This document shows positions 23,076-33,248 of a stretch of DNA of 64,000 nt, in pieces. The notes under the pieces were generated by a model. The model saw only the letters and a program-made list of their open reading frames with translations. It searched no databases and was not told where the DNA came from. The translations under genes and the position numbers were made by a program. Every line of letters starts with the position of its first letter. Positions within the stretch are counted from its first letter, which is position 1. Origin of the DNA: Fragilaria crotonensis (lineage: Eukaryota > Bacillariophyta > Fragilariophyceae > Fragilariales > Fragilariaceae); NCBI GenBank assembly GCA_022925895.1, contig JAKSYS010000306.1:1-64000 (forward strand), read 5' to 3'.

Positions 23076-26000
23076 CTACAAATCGTCATCAATGACTTCA
23101 CTTGGCTTCAACAACCCAGGCACGGCCCGCCGCTGTTGAAGAAGCTCTTCCTCCTTCTCCATCCTTTGTCGCTCGGCCTCCTCGCCAAACAAACCACTAT
23201 TGTCTTCAACGGAAAACTCCTTCAACTGAATCAAGAAATCACGAAGGTGGGCTTTGAAAGTTTGTAAATCCATCTGTACATCGAACATTCCCTCCACAAA
23301 CTTCACAACTTGAGATCGAGTCAGATTCAGGAAGCTCGTTAGCAGCAGAGTGGAGATATGATCCCTTAGAAATACAGGATTCGTTTGACCGGGCGGTTGC
23401 GTCGCTGGATCGAACAACGGTACAGTCACTTGATTGGTTTGAACCAAATGAAACATCATGCGGAGTAGCGTCGAGTGCATGCGAAAGCCAGACTTATGTA
23501 ATCGATCTGTCATGACTGCGAAGACATCTTGAATCAGGGACAACAGGAACTGGCGATAGAATCCTTGGGCCACATTTGGAGTTTTCCCAACGTTGCACAA
23601 CAAGTCATGCAATATATCAAGGCCGGTATCTGATATATTACGCTCCGTGTGTTTCATGGCCCAAACAACACTGTCCACTACCAGCTTTTGATGCTCGGCG
23701 GGAATGTTGAAGAGGGCGGCGAAAGTGTAGGTGTTGATGGCGCGCAAGAACTCAAAGAACCTGATGCGATGTTCCGGAAAGTCTTCAAAGTTGGCTGTGA
23801 TCATTTGGAGAGTGCACTCGAAAACGGCCTCCATTATTCGGGGTACATCATTGACGACGTATCCCTGCAACTTTTCAATCACTGTCGCGAAAAGGGTCAA
23901 GACTTCAGGATCACGAGCCCCGCGATGTTTCTCTGATAGTCTCCCAATATTGGATCCAACACTGGAGGGATGAACCCTTGCGCAACTGCTTCGGGTGCAG
24001 ATTCCGGCGGTCCGCTTTTATCAATAAAAGTAATGAGCAGCCGCAACTTCCTTCTTCGCACTTCGCATAGTTCGAACGAGACTCATTTGAGTGGCAATGG
24101 CGCCTTGAGCTGCGATCGCTGCTGATATCCTCTCTGAATAGACCTTGTACACATTCAGCATATCCAAGAAAAAGGTTTGTAGCTGATGTGTGAAAAGCGA
24201 CCCAACTGAATTGCACACCCGGTTGTTACACTTCAGTATCTTGATGATTTCCTTGATGGTTGGTGGATCCATAAGACTTTCTACATTCGTATGTGCGCGA
24301 TCCATAATGGTTCTCCAAGTGCGGTTCGGTAGCTCCATCAGTCTCGCCAACAGAGCTGTCCGATCAAGTTTGCCACCCTTATCACTCAGCATACACCCCA
24401 CTGCTTCGTAAAGGCCTGCACTTGATGGGGTTCCAGATCGCTAATAATGGTTGGGAGATTGTCAACAAGTTCGCAGATAAATGGCACGTCCTCGTCAGCC
24501 TGCAAAGTGACAAATTTCCGTTTGCATTTGTTTGCAATCTTAAGAAATGTGTCGCACGCCATGTCTTGCACACCAGGATGAACTTCGTGCATGAATTCAA
24601 AGAGCTTGTTGACAACCGTCTTGAGGAACTTCCAGTGCGCCTTCAGGAAGCGCGGATACTGCCCAACTACATACATGATATTAGAGGCAATGACCGCCTT
24701 GTTGTCCTTCCCCGTTTCTGTTCGCATAGTCAAGGAGGTCCTTGATAACCGTCACCAGAAACCTCTTCTCTTCATCCTCAGACATGGCGCCAGAGATACT
24801 ACCAATTGCCCAGCACAGTGTATTGATATTGTTCCAGCTCCAGTTGCTGCCATCCACTTGTTCTGTGAGCTTGTTCAGCATAATGGCCTCAGTGTCTTCG
24901 CAATTGAGATGCGTCAGATAAACAAGTGTATCTCTCATAGTCTTGTATTGTGCAATCACATCTGTATCCTTGGTTGTCTCTCTCACGATATCCCCATTCT
25001 CATCTTCAACAATCAATACTTCTTCCGGCTTGGCCATACTGGCAATCATGACCTGACGGACCCCCGTCAAGACTGGAGCGTAAAGAAACTTTCGCGACAG
25101 CGCAGCCGAGTTTCCATTGTTAAGATGGAGAGGTCCGTCTCCAAACGATCGATGGTCATGAGTCGACTTGTAGAGATCCTCAGCAAGCATGTGCCAGGTT
25201 TCCAAACAGATGCGAAAGATTTCGGTATCGCGAACTTCCGAGACACGGACCAGATAGACCAGGCCCGTAATGAGTGATGCCTGTGCCTCGTGGGTTTCCC
25301 AAGAGCTTCATGTGCGCCTTAAAGAAACCACTGAAAAACAATGCCAAGCGCTGGATGAAGACCTGATCGTCATCTGAACCGTTTTCAAAGGCATTTTCAA
25401 GGTTTGTTTCTGGCGAAAAAATGTCCGCTAGACGAGCCAAGAATGTGGCAAAGAAAGGAGGAAAGGAATTGTCGTATTTGGGTTCTTGTAAACTTCCAAT
25501 CTCAGTCAAGCACTCGAGTGCATCATTTCGGAACATTGGTTCGGGAAAGAAACGATTGAGCAGCACGTTAAGAAGCTGAGTACGAAAGATGAAATCGAGG
25601 GGAATCCAAGTAAGGAACCTTTGTAGGGTCTGTAACGTCACTTGCAGAAGCGAAGGACGCTGGGAATGAGCCAAGATGAATTCGCACAAATGGTAGATCG
25701 CCTGAAACTCGCTGTTGAGGCTCTCTTTGAGGGTTTTGACTTTTTCAGTGACAATTTGATCTTTGCTAAAATCAAAGACCTCTTCTGATAAAAAGCTTCA
25801 AGATTTGCATGTTGTTTTCACACAGGACTTCTGACGTCTTGGAAGATCCCACAAGATCGCTGATGAATGTCGGCCAGTTGTGAGGCCACTCGTGTTTGAG
25901 AATTTCCACGAGTGTAAGGTTGAGTTTCGAGATGAGCACCCGGTCTCGCTGCATCACAGCTTCATCCGATGACATAGCTATGATTTTTCCAACGACGTAG

Positions 26001-26434
26001 TTCTTGATGCCCTCTTTTTGCTCCGTCGGCATGATCTTCCATCTGGTGTGAGAAATGACGATAGAAAATTGCAGGTGTGAGTTGTTGGTGTGAGCTTCTG
26101 CACATGAGGACATCATAGACATTATCGGCAATGTTGATGAAGTACACGATGCGCCGTTCACGTTATCAGACACTCACCGCGTTTTGATTGCATCATCTAG
26201 CACTTGTAACCCAAAGAATCGCGTGAGTGGATTAACAGATTTCTCGATCATTTCATCTGCCTTGGTCCACAACTCAGGAGCTTCTTGCAGTTGCATCAGC
26301 GCCTTGTTGGCAGCACTTCGTTGGGGATTGACTGGATCGTACGCTGCAGAAACTAGCTGGTCGAGGACAGAAATATCAAATTGTTTTACCAATGAGGCAG
26401 CGACTTGATCGATATTGTTCGAAGAGAGGCTCAT
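23076..26434 (-). CDS. XPO1: Exportin-1 (CRM1), frame broken about six times
   Basis: Karyopherin that carries leucine-rich-NES cargo and RanGTP out of the nucleus. Exon 1 is 26178-26434 ([20 protein letters not shown]), the intron is 26043-26177 with donor GTGAGT, and exon 2 starts at 26042 with the joined [22 protein letters not shown]-repeat sequence then follows the family order to the C-terminus ([35 protein letters not shown]). The NES-groove region is recognisable ([34 protein letters not shown]). The frame shifts near 25790-25794, 25290-25300, 24725, 24410-24412, 24040-24046 and 23918-23921. Most of these sit beside homopolymers, and each is cured by one or two bases. The remainder is so well conserved that a long-dead pseudogene is unlikely. 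About 1,070 residues, the normal family length. Confidence 0.92.
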
Positions 26435-26973
26435 TGTAACTTCTTAGTGTATTGTTTGATGCTTGTTGTTTCTTGTTGCTTGCGATTGCAGTGAGCTTTG
26501 GGACTTGAACTTCCTTTCCGGCAGTGGTGGTGGTGATGGTGGAGTATCCCCGAAACGTGGCTTTTATACTGTGACGTACGGGCGCGCAACGGTGCGCAGA
26601 GCACAGTCAAGATGGAAGAGGATGAAAATGATACGTCGTTACTTCTTGCCAACTGACAAAAGACAATTGACTTTTGTTGTAACCACTTGTCTCTTTCAAA
26701 GAATAAGCAATGTGTTACTGCAACAAATTGCCGTTCGCTTTAACAGCTTGGCCTTCGAGAAGACTCGATAATTTCTCGTTGGTTTGTTGGTTTGCCAGAG
26801 CGAGTGTGGCGGAAGGGCTCCTGGATTAGTCCTACGAGAAGGACACTATGTCATAATCGTGACGTCCAACGAACTCTCGGTCAGTGATCGGAGAAACTGG
26901 AACAAGTACTGGAGTACTGGAGGAGTACTATCGTAGAACTGCAGTACAACTGTACTGTAGCGTGATAGTACTA
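26435..26973. promoter_or_regulatory. Exportin-1 upstream region, cut by a transposon
   Basis: Only 539 bp separate the exportin-1 start from the inverted repeat of the 5.9-kb element. 26885-26975 is rich in GTAC (for example GGAGTACTGGAGGAGTACTA). No distinct promoter element was identified. Confidence 0.4.
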
Positions 26974-27013
26974 CACTACAGACCATTCGGGCTCTGGACA
27001 AGTGGACCAATCA
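26974..27013. repeat. Left terminal inverted repeat of the 5.9-kb element
   Basis: Pairs with 32859-32898. The first 21 bases are identical, followed by four mismatches in the next 19. Confidence 0.9.
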
Positions 27014-27163
27014 CTGGTTATGAGTGCAATTCTATATTAAAAAACCGTTTGACTTAACCTTCGTTCACTGGCTGTTGAGGAATGTACTTCTAGGTTGCTG
27101 AAGAAAGGCATAGATTTATTTTGATCAGACGTTATCTTTTCCCTCCGTATTGTCTCATGGCTC

Positions 27164-28810
27164 ATGCCCCAATTTATTGTCTCGTCGTATTTTGTTATAG
27201 CGCCCTTGTTGGAGACTAAACAATACTCCCACGAACAAGCCATGCCATCATCGCTGCCGTCTGGGAGCTCTCAGCAATCAACAACATGGGAAACACTGAG
27301 TAAAATGTCATTCATTCACACCGTATATGTCCCTTGTCTCAAGCTGTCGATAACGTCGGGCTCCTTTGTTTTGTACACAGCCAACAACGAGAAGGACGAT
27401 AGCAGCAATGATGCTCTTCAAAGGGTTGGTCGTGTTCTGGAAGTTGTATCGTCAATCGAGATGGTTCCTCAGAGCGAAAGCTTCCCAGCAATTCAAGAAT
27501 CATTTGAAGAGGGCAGCACCACTTCCACGAATGAAATGCCCGTTCAATTTGTTAAAGTGAACGTCTTCAAGAACCGTTCGTTGCTCTCGGATAGAGAGTT
27601 TCCTGTGGATGATGGCCAGTCTTTTTCGACGACAAGCGGTGGCGATTGGTGTCGTTCAACTTGAGGAATTTGACTGGATTAAGCCAGATGCAATAACGAA
27701 CTTGGCATTTGTGTTTTCGGATGATGCTGTTACTTCACATTGCTACGATGACTGTCTCGGAATGTGCAACTTTTTGTTGTGAAATACCGCCTCTCTCGGA
27801 ATGGATGTATCTTGTCGATTCCAAAGCAGGCATGTCCAGCACCCTTTCCAGCACAGATGGCGGGCTTTCGCAACTATTGGTCAGTTGACAATTGCAGTGT
27901 TATCTTCAATAGCATACGCCAGATTGGACGTGCTATGCAACGGTTACTGTGCCGTATTGCACAGTCACAAGGTGACTTTGCAACTCGCAATGCAAAACTG
28001 CAACTTCCAAGCTGCAGCTGGTTCTACATTAAGGATCAAATGGAAAGACAAGGGATTGGAAGCATTCGTGGTGTAAGGTTCAGCCAACCTCGACCGATTC
28101 TTTCATGGGGTCTCAGTTACCATTGCACTCGAGAAAGCGGAGAACTCGAAGTGTTGCGTTTTGACACCACGACAAAGATGACAGCCTTTCGTAAAGTCTT
28201 TGGTCAAACATCTGGGTATGGTGTACGAAAGAAAAGGCCTCGTTACAGTGAGGGTTGTGCATTGCTGAGTATGAATGATGTAATTAATGTGATTTATTTT
28301 CCTCCCCAAGCACCGATCAATTTTGATGATGAAGAAAACGACCAGCACGGTGGTGATGATAATTCAAGCACAAGCGACAATGCAGCTGATATGACACGCC
28401 CATTCCAGCGCTTTGGAGTTATGCACGATGGAATTGATTTGGTTTACAATGAAAATGATGGTGTACTTCAAGTTGTTCTGCGCTATCGCAAGCTTGTTGT
28501 TACGAATGAATTGCTTCCATTCCTCAAAAGTGTTGGCGTTGGTTTACAAGTAGCGACATCCGGTGAGGAACGCAGCGGTACAAGTAGAAACATGCATGCT
28601 TTAACAACCGCAGCTATTACTCCTGGGATGGAGTTCATGGACGATGGATATGTGATGCGCATAACATCAGTGACAGACACTGCAGTTCAAGCTCAGAGAA
28701 CATACCGGATACTTGACAATAACACAACAACACGAGCAATCGATTGTCACTTTATTACGTACACTGACATAGCTGATGTTAAATGTCGCATTCAAGAAAT
28801 GCTTGAGTAA
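27164..28810 (+). CDS. Transposon protein A, unrecognised, one frameshift
   Basis: The first part (27164-27664; ATG at 27164, alternative ATG at 27242) and the second part are in different frames. The join is at a T5 run (27622-27626), where removing one T carries the frame on as SFRRQAVAIGVVQLEEFDW. Joined length is about 548 residues. I see no named domain. The N-terminal half has β-rich hydrophobic stretches (FIHTVYVPCLKLSITSGSFVLY). The middle is basic, and an acidic stretch (DDEENDQHGGDD) lies near residue 390. The C-terminal third ends ADVKCRIQEMLE. It lies tail to tail with the large transposase-like gene, so their 3' UTRs must overlap. Role in transposition is unknown; an accessory or DNA-binding function is only a guess. 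Confidence 0.6.
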
Positions 28811-28812
28811 TC

Positions 28813-31800
28813 TCAATCGCAACCTTCTTGACTGTCGTTGTCATTATCACTATCACTCGAGGAGTAGTATTCCTCACTTTCTGAATCATAATTGTGTGTT
28901 TTGTCTTGGAGAAGGTCATCGTCACTGTTCTCACCATCGCTTGTTGCATGTTCTTGCTGGTATGAGCTGTCGCTGTCTTCTTCTTGATGATTCGGTGCTG
29001 TCTCCTCACGGATGAAAAGGGCATCACCATGACCTGAGTACCACATCATCCTCCGCTGCAGCCATCGTGCAATGCCCAAAAGTTTGGTCTTCTTTGCCAT
29101 ATTCTTTGTCAATCCACCGCGATTTGTTCGACGAAAGAAGTAAGATTTGATAAGAGCATTTAGGGCCTCCCAACCCTGCTGTGAGTATCGGTGAAGGCAC
29201 CTCCATTCCTGCATGTACCGCATCACATGAGATGACGATAGCATATGCGTGTAGTTTGTGCATCCTTCTTTTCCGTATACAGCAACCCAGTCGCAAAACC
29301 AAGCATCGATGTGTTCTTGGAAAGCTTTGATTTCGTTAGCAGTATAATCTGTATTCTTTCGAAGGATAGTGAGAGCAGCTCGATATCGAGGAAGACACCT
29401 GAGTAACCTCCTTTTGTTTGCATCAGAATAGGGGAATGAGACCTCGATTAGTAATTCAAACTCATTGATGATTAATCGAGTTCTATTATTGTCCATCGAG
29501 AGAGATCCCAAGGTCCCGTCCTCGGTGAGAGGGAATCGCCACTGCGAAGGGGCATCGTACGTGCCAAGAATTTTGGTCTGTATGATGTTTGTGACGCACT
29601 CGATGAATTCAACTTGTCGTTTCTTTATGGCCTTGGCCTTAATCCACTGAAGTTTGCCTTGTATCGCATTTGACAAGCCAGACCGAAGGACGGATTCAAT
29701 TGACTTAAGCCCAACTCTATTTTCAAGATGGAGAATACACACGATGGCTTGAAGAACCAGATACATTGCCTTATCTCTTGGTTCGCTATCTGTAAGCATG
29801 CGTCGTAAATCCTGAACTCGTTTCTCATTGAGAAGTTGTTTGCGAAGTCGCTCCTGACGAGTGCGCAATGGCCCATTCACATTCATGGATCGAGAAGCTA
29901 GTTCATCCGTGATACGGCAAGAAAATGTTGCAGCCTCACTCATTGTTTCGGGCTGATAGTCGATATCGAACATGTCTCCCCCAATAACAGGATTTCCCGG
30001 CTGTCTGACATACATCCGTTGAACCGATTCAGATGCCCCATGTTCACCGTTCTCTACATGGTAATGCAGCAAGTCGCCTTCAATTGCCGCGGTGACAATG
30101 GCAAGCTCATCCTCAAGCTTGCTTCTCACTTCTGGACAGGAAAGAAATTCGTAATGATAACATTGCTGCTCAAGCTCATCCACCGCATCGTGACGTCCAA
30201 CACTTGAGAATGCCTCGTGCTGCTTTTCCTGGCATAATACGCATTTCAATTTGTCTTGGGGGACATGAAGTGTAGATGACCGACATGGACAAATGTAGCA
30301 GAACTGCTCCTTCACCTTTGCAGCTCCGCCATTGTCCAAAGCTCCCCATTGGAGCTTCATGTCCCCCGGATAAGACATTCTGAAAGGACGGCACTGCAAC
30401 AAATCAGACACTTCACCAGTATTGAACATGCGATACAGATTGCGGAATCCATCGAGAGTTGTCTTACTATCTTTTGCGATTACAACTCTCAGTGGGAAAC
30501 AAAGATTCCGACTCTGAACCAGAGAGTCCGGCTCATGCAATAGAAGGGGGCGTTTTGTTGACGGGTCACGCATGCCTATATCATTGAACTTCAAACCTGC
30601 CGTGACGTGTGAAATCGTGTGAGTGAGCTGGGCACCATCAGATGCGAGACCAAGCTCCACAGATCGCTCCTTTGCATCAGACATTAGTCCAAAGGCATTA
30701 AAAAGAGTTGCTGTTGTCTTGATCACATCGAACTCGAACCCCTCCCCAAAATCAGCATCGTTGTCATCTTCAAAAGCGCGTCCAATCATCTTGAAGGGAC
30801 AAAGCTCGTCAGCGTTTTTTTCTACTTTTCTCGCTGCTCGTAGAATGCTAGATTTACTCGGAAGAAATCCTCGACTGTATTTCTTTTCAGCGGTTTCGAC
30901 ACTTCTTAGGACTTCTATTCCAGCGAGGCTGAGGTTGAAACCTGCCAGGTCCATTGCCTTCAAAATCTTTGCGGGTGTGAATACATTGCATCGTATGTGC
31001 CGACGAACCCTCTCAATCATGTAAGACTGGACTTCGCCATCAAGAAAGGCATCATTCCAAATACAATCAATCAATATAGTCGCTTTACTCTTGTTTCCGT
31101 GGTTCCGCAATTTGTTGTTTACAATTGTAGACAATGATTTGAGTAACAAATCTCCTTTACAAGAACGACTCTCGTGTCCATCCATAGTAGAACTAAGCGT
31201 CAGATTGTCGAGCTTCAAAGCGCTTTCTTGAACCTGATTGTGAGTCCATCCAAAGGTAAGTATGCTATCCATGATAATCTTTGCTAGTCGACTCTTTTTG
31301 AACCTCCTTTTGTTAGCGATGAGATCAGATGTAGCAACAAAATTGAGGATGAGGTCAGACAAAACCTGTGACACTTCTGCGTTCTCCCTATTGATGCGGT
31401 GTTTTCGAGTTGTCGAATTCTCAAATTTGTCTCGTGTTCTGATTTCTTTCCTTGATGCAGCAGGAGTTACCGGATCATCACTGTATTTTCCACCAGTAGC
31501 AGCACCCGCAGATGCCAATTCTTTCTGTGCTTTCAGTTGCTTGATCTCTGCTTCAAGATTTGCTATTTTATCATTCAAATGCTGCTCAACTTTGATCAAA
31601 CGCTCCCTAAGGAACAAGTTCTGTTCCTCAAGATCATAAATATATTCCATCGCATCGTCTGCTATTGACAAATCATTTTCACCATGTGCATAGCCATTAT
31701 TCTGTTGTCGATTGCTGCTTCTAGCATCTGTGTCATTTCCAAGTTCTTCACCACCATCGCATGCACCTTTGTGGTCTTGGTCACTTTCCAAAGCATAAGG

Positions 31801-32121
31801 ACTGCCAATCGATGAATCACGAAACAATTGTCTTCCAATCATTTCTTCATCATTACCACCAGAAGTATCCGACGCTCCTTCGCTGCTGCTTTCTTCACGG
31901 TAGTAGTTGTACAGAAATGCTGCCGAAGAAGATTGACGGCGAGGACGTTGCTGCTGAGCAGTCCCAATAGTATTACTCATGAATGTTGACGAAGCAAGGC
32001 CTCTGTATTGTCGAATTTTTTTCTTGAGCGGACTCTTTGTCGGCGAGGAATTGTAATCAGCAGTAGCACTCCCTACTTGTAGAAGAGTCATTGACTTCTT
32101 GTTTGTCTCGTTCTCCATCAT
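28813..32121 (-). CDS. Transposon protein B, candidate transposase, ~1,100 aa
   Basis: One uninterrupted frame of 1102 residues from the ATG at 32121. A second frame upstream (ATG at 32389, MSSMSLLKPDSL) may be a 5' exon, but I could not place a junction. In order: a serine-rich acidic N-terminus; a coiled coil near 165-205 (LEEQNLFLRERLIKVEQHL, then LEAEIKQLKAQKEL); a basic helical region; a central region with isolated acidic residues (ASDGAQLTHTISH, VVIAKDSKTTLDGF); a zinc-binding-like Cys cluster (CYICPC, CVLC, CYHYEF); and a C-terminal block ending YSQQGWEALNALIKSYFFRR, then NRGG, and a highly acidic tail. Large proteins with this kind of end are encoded by several DNA-transposon groups (CACTA, KDZ, Plavaka). 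Position inside matched inverted repeats makes a transposase the best guess, but no catalytic triad is proven. Confidence 0.68.
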   Translation of the reverse strand: MMENETNKKSMTLLQVGSATADYNSSPTKSPLKKKIRQYRGLASSTFMSNTIGTAQQQRPRRQSSSAAFLYNYYREESSSEGASDTSGGNDEEMIGRQLFRDSSIGSPYALESDQDHKGACDGGEELGNDTDARSSNRQQNNGYAHGENDLSIADDAMEYIYDLEEQNLFLRERLIKVEQHLNDKIANLEAEIKQLKAQKELASAGAATGGKYSDDPVTPAASRKEIRTRDKFENSTTRKHRINRENAEVSQVLSDLILNFVATSDLIANKRRFKKSRLAKIIMDSILTFGWTHNQVQESALKLDNLTLSSTMDGHESRSCKGDLLLKSLSTIVNNKLRNHGNKSKATILIDCIWNDAFLDGEVQSYMIERVRRHIRCNVFTPAKILKAMDLAGFNLSLAGIEVLRSVETAEKKYSRGFLPSKSSILRAARKVEKNADELCPFKMIGRAFEDDNDADFGEGFEFDVIKTTATLFNAFGLMSDAKERSVELGLASDGAQLTHTISHVTAGLKFNDIGMRDPSTKRPLLLHEPDSLVQSRNLCFPLRVVIAKDSKTTLDGFRNLYRMFNTGEVSDLLQCRPFRMSYPGDMKLQWGALDNGGAAKVKEQFCYICPCRSSTLHVPQDKLKCVLCQEKQHEAFSSVGRHDAVDELEQQCYHYEFLSCPEVRSKLEDELAIVTAAIEGDLLHYHVENGEHGASESVQRMYVRQPGNPVIGGDMFDIDYQPETMSEAATFSCRITDELASRSMNVNGPLRTRQERLRKQLLNEKRVQDLRRMLTDSEPRDKAMYLVLQAIVCILHLENRVGLKSIESVLRSGLSNAIQGKLQWIKAKAIKKRQVEFIECVTNIIQTKILGTYDAPSQWRFPLTEDGTLGSLSMDNNRTRLIINEFELLIEVSFPYSDANKRRLLRCLPRYRAALTILRKNTDYTANEIKAFQEHIDAWFCDWVAVYGKEGCTNYTHMLSSSHVMRYMQEWRCLHRYSQQGWEALNALIKSYFFRRTNRGGLTKNMAKKTKLLGIARWLQRRMMWYSGHGDALFIREETAPNHQEEDSDSSYQQEHATSDGENSDDDLLQDKTHNYDSESEEYYSSSDSDNDNDSQEGCD

Positions 32122-32858
32122 CAGTATCAATGCAGGCAGATTCCCGGTTGCTGCGGTGACGATACTCCTGCATCAGAGTCGTAGGGTGACTCCAATCATC
32201 ATGACCGCCAGTACATCGGTACCTCCTTTGCACCCGATTAGCTCGTTTGTTGCCAATCAAGATGGCATCCTCAAAAAAGGTCGCACCCGTGGCAAAAGAA
32301 ATATGCCGGGTACATTGCCTTTCGCTGGGGTCCAAATGACAAGCAAGTAACATCAGACTGTCCGGTTTGAGCAGACTCATAGAGCTCATTTTGATGCATC
32401 ATGCTGGTGTGAAAGTCGTTTAATCTGCGCTCTCTGATGGCAGAACAACGAGGAGAGGCGGATATCGAATCTTGATTCTGTACTGGGAGTCTACAAAGGA
32501 ATTAGTACATGCCAAAAAATCTTTGAGCACGGAACTGGCCAATGAGAGTGAGACTTGGACCTCAAGTGGATCTTACGGTGGAACTAGTATGTTTCTATTT
32601 TGCTTCCCCGTGGAACACCAATTCCAACCAAACATCGACTAATCCAAAACCCGGAACGACGATGAGATTGTGCACTATGCGAGACTTGTACATACAGAGA
32701 ACACAATGGTGCACGCTTTCACCGTCGTTTCAGGAATTGGTGAAGTTATTGGAATGCTAACATCCAGATTGGCGGTTAAACACTCTGATCTGGAGACTGA
32801 ATTATATTTGTAAATAAACACTCATAGTGGAAAACCGTCATATAACGTTGATCCAGCC
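32122..32858. other. Right-hand noncoding part of the 5.9-kb element
   Basis: Contains the upstream open frame 32057-32389 on the minus strand (possible 5' exon of protein B) and then about 470 bp without a gene that should include its promoter. Confidence 0.45.
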
Positions 32859-32898
32859 TGATTGGGCCACGGGTCCGGAGCCCGAATGGTCTGTAGTG
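32859..32898. repeat. Right terminal inverted repeat of the 5.9-kb element
   Basis: Reverse complement matches 26974-27013 at 36 of 40 positions. It ends in TGTAGTG, the complement of CACTACA. Confidence 0.9.
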
Positions 32899-33248
32899 AC
32901 ACATACAAGATTTTCGAATTAAGAATTTGGACAGTACTCCAGTACCGCATTACGTAATAGTCGCGTCAGCGATGGCGATCCTCGAGATGGCATGTTTTTG
33001 TGCTCTGCGCTGTGCGGTCACTTCTACTACTACCGGTAGTAGAGAGCTACCGGTCGAAGTAGAGGAGTACAAGGAATACTACATAGTACATAGTGCTGTG
33101 TACGGAGTACGCCTTATACTGGTACAGTACACAGCACTGTTTCAACATTGAGCAACCACCAACTGTTGAGAGCTGAGGCTTGCTGGCGAGACACCTGCAA
33201 CCCCGATTGTCATTGCTGTTGTGTCTGATAGATCCTTCTCCATTTATC

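Larger units (their letters stand above)
26974..32898. mobile_element. 5.9-kb DNA transposon with CACTA-starting inverted repeats
   Basis: The ends at 26974-27013 and 32859-32898 are inverted copies, 36 of 40 bases matching, and both begin CACTACAGACCATTCGGG. Two genes meet tail to tail inside, with stops two bases apart (28810 and 28813). The CACTA tip resembles the EnSpm/CACTA superfamily. The three bases flanking the ends (CTA and ACA) are not a duplication, so either the target duplication has decayed or the class is different. Neither protein is one I can assign to a known transposase family by sight. Confidence 0.82.

Noticed and set aside
23076-26434. Exportin-1 breaks as introns or programmed frameshifts
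   Set aside because: No GT-AG pairs fit at the break points, and six programmed shifts in one housekeeping gene are implausible. The breaks favour homopolymers.
26974-32898. Three-base target-site duplication expected for CACTA elements
   Set aside because: Flanks are CTA and ACA. Shifting the tips by one or two bases does not give a match, so I do not claim a duplication.
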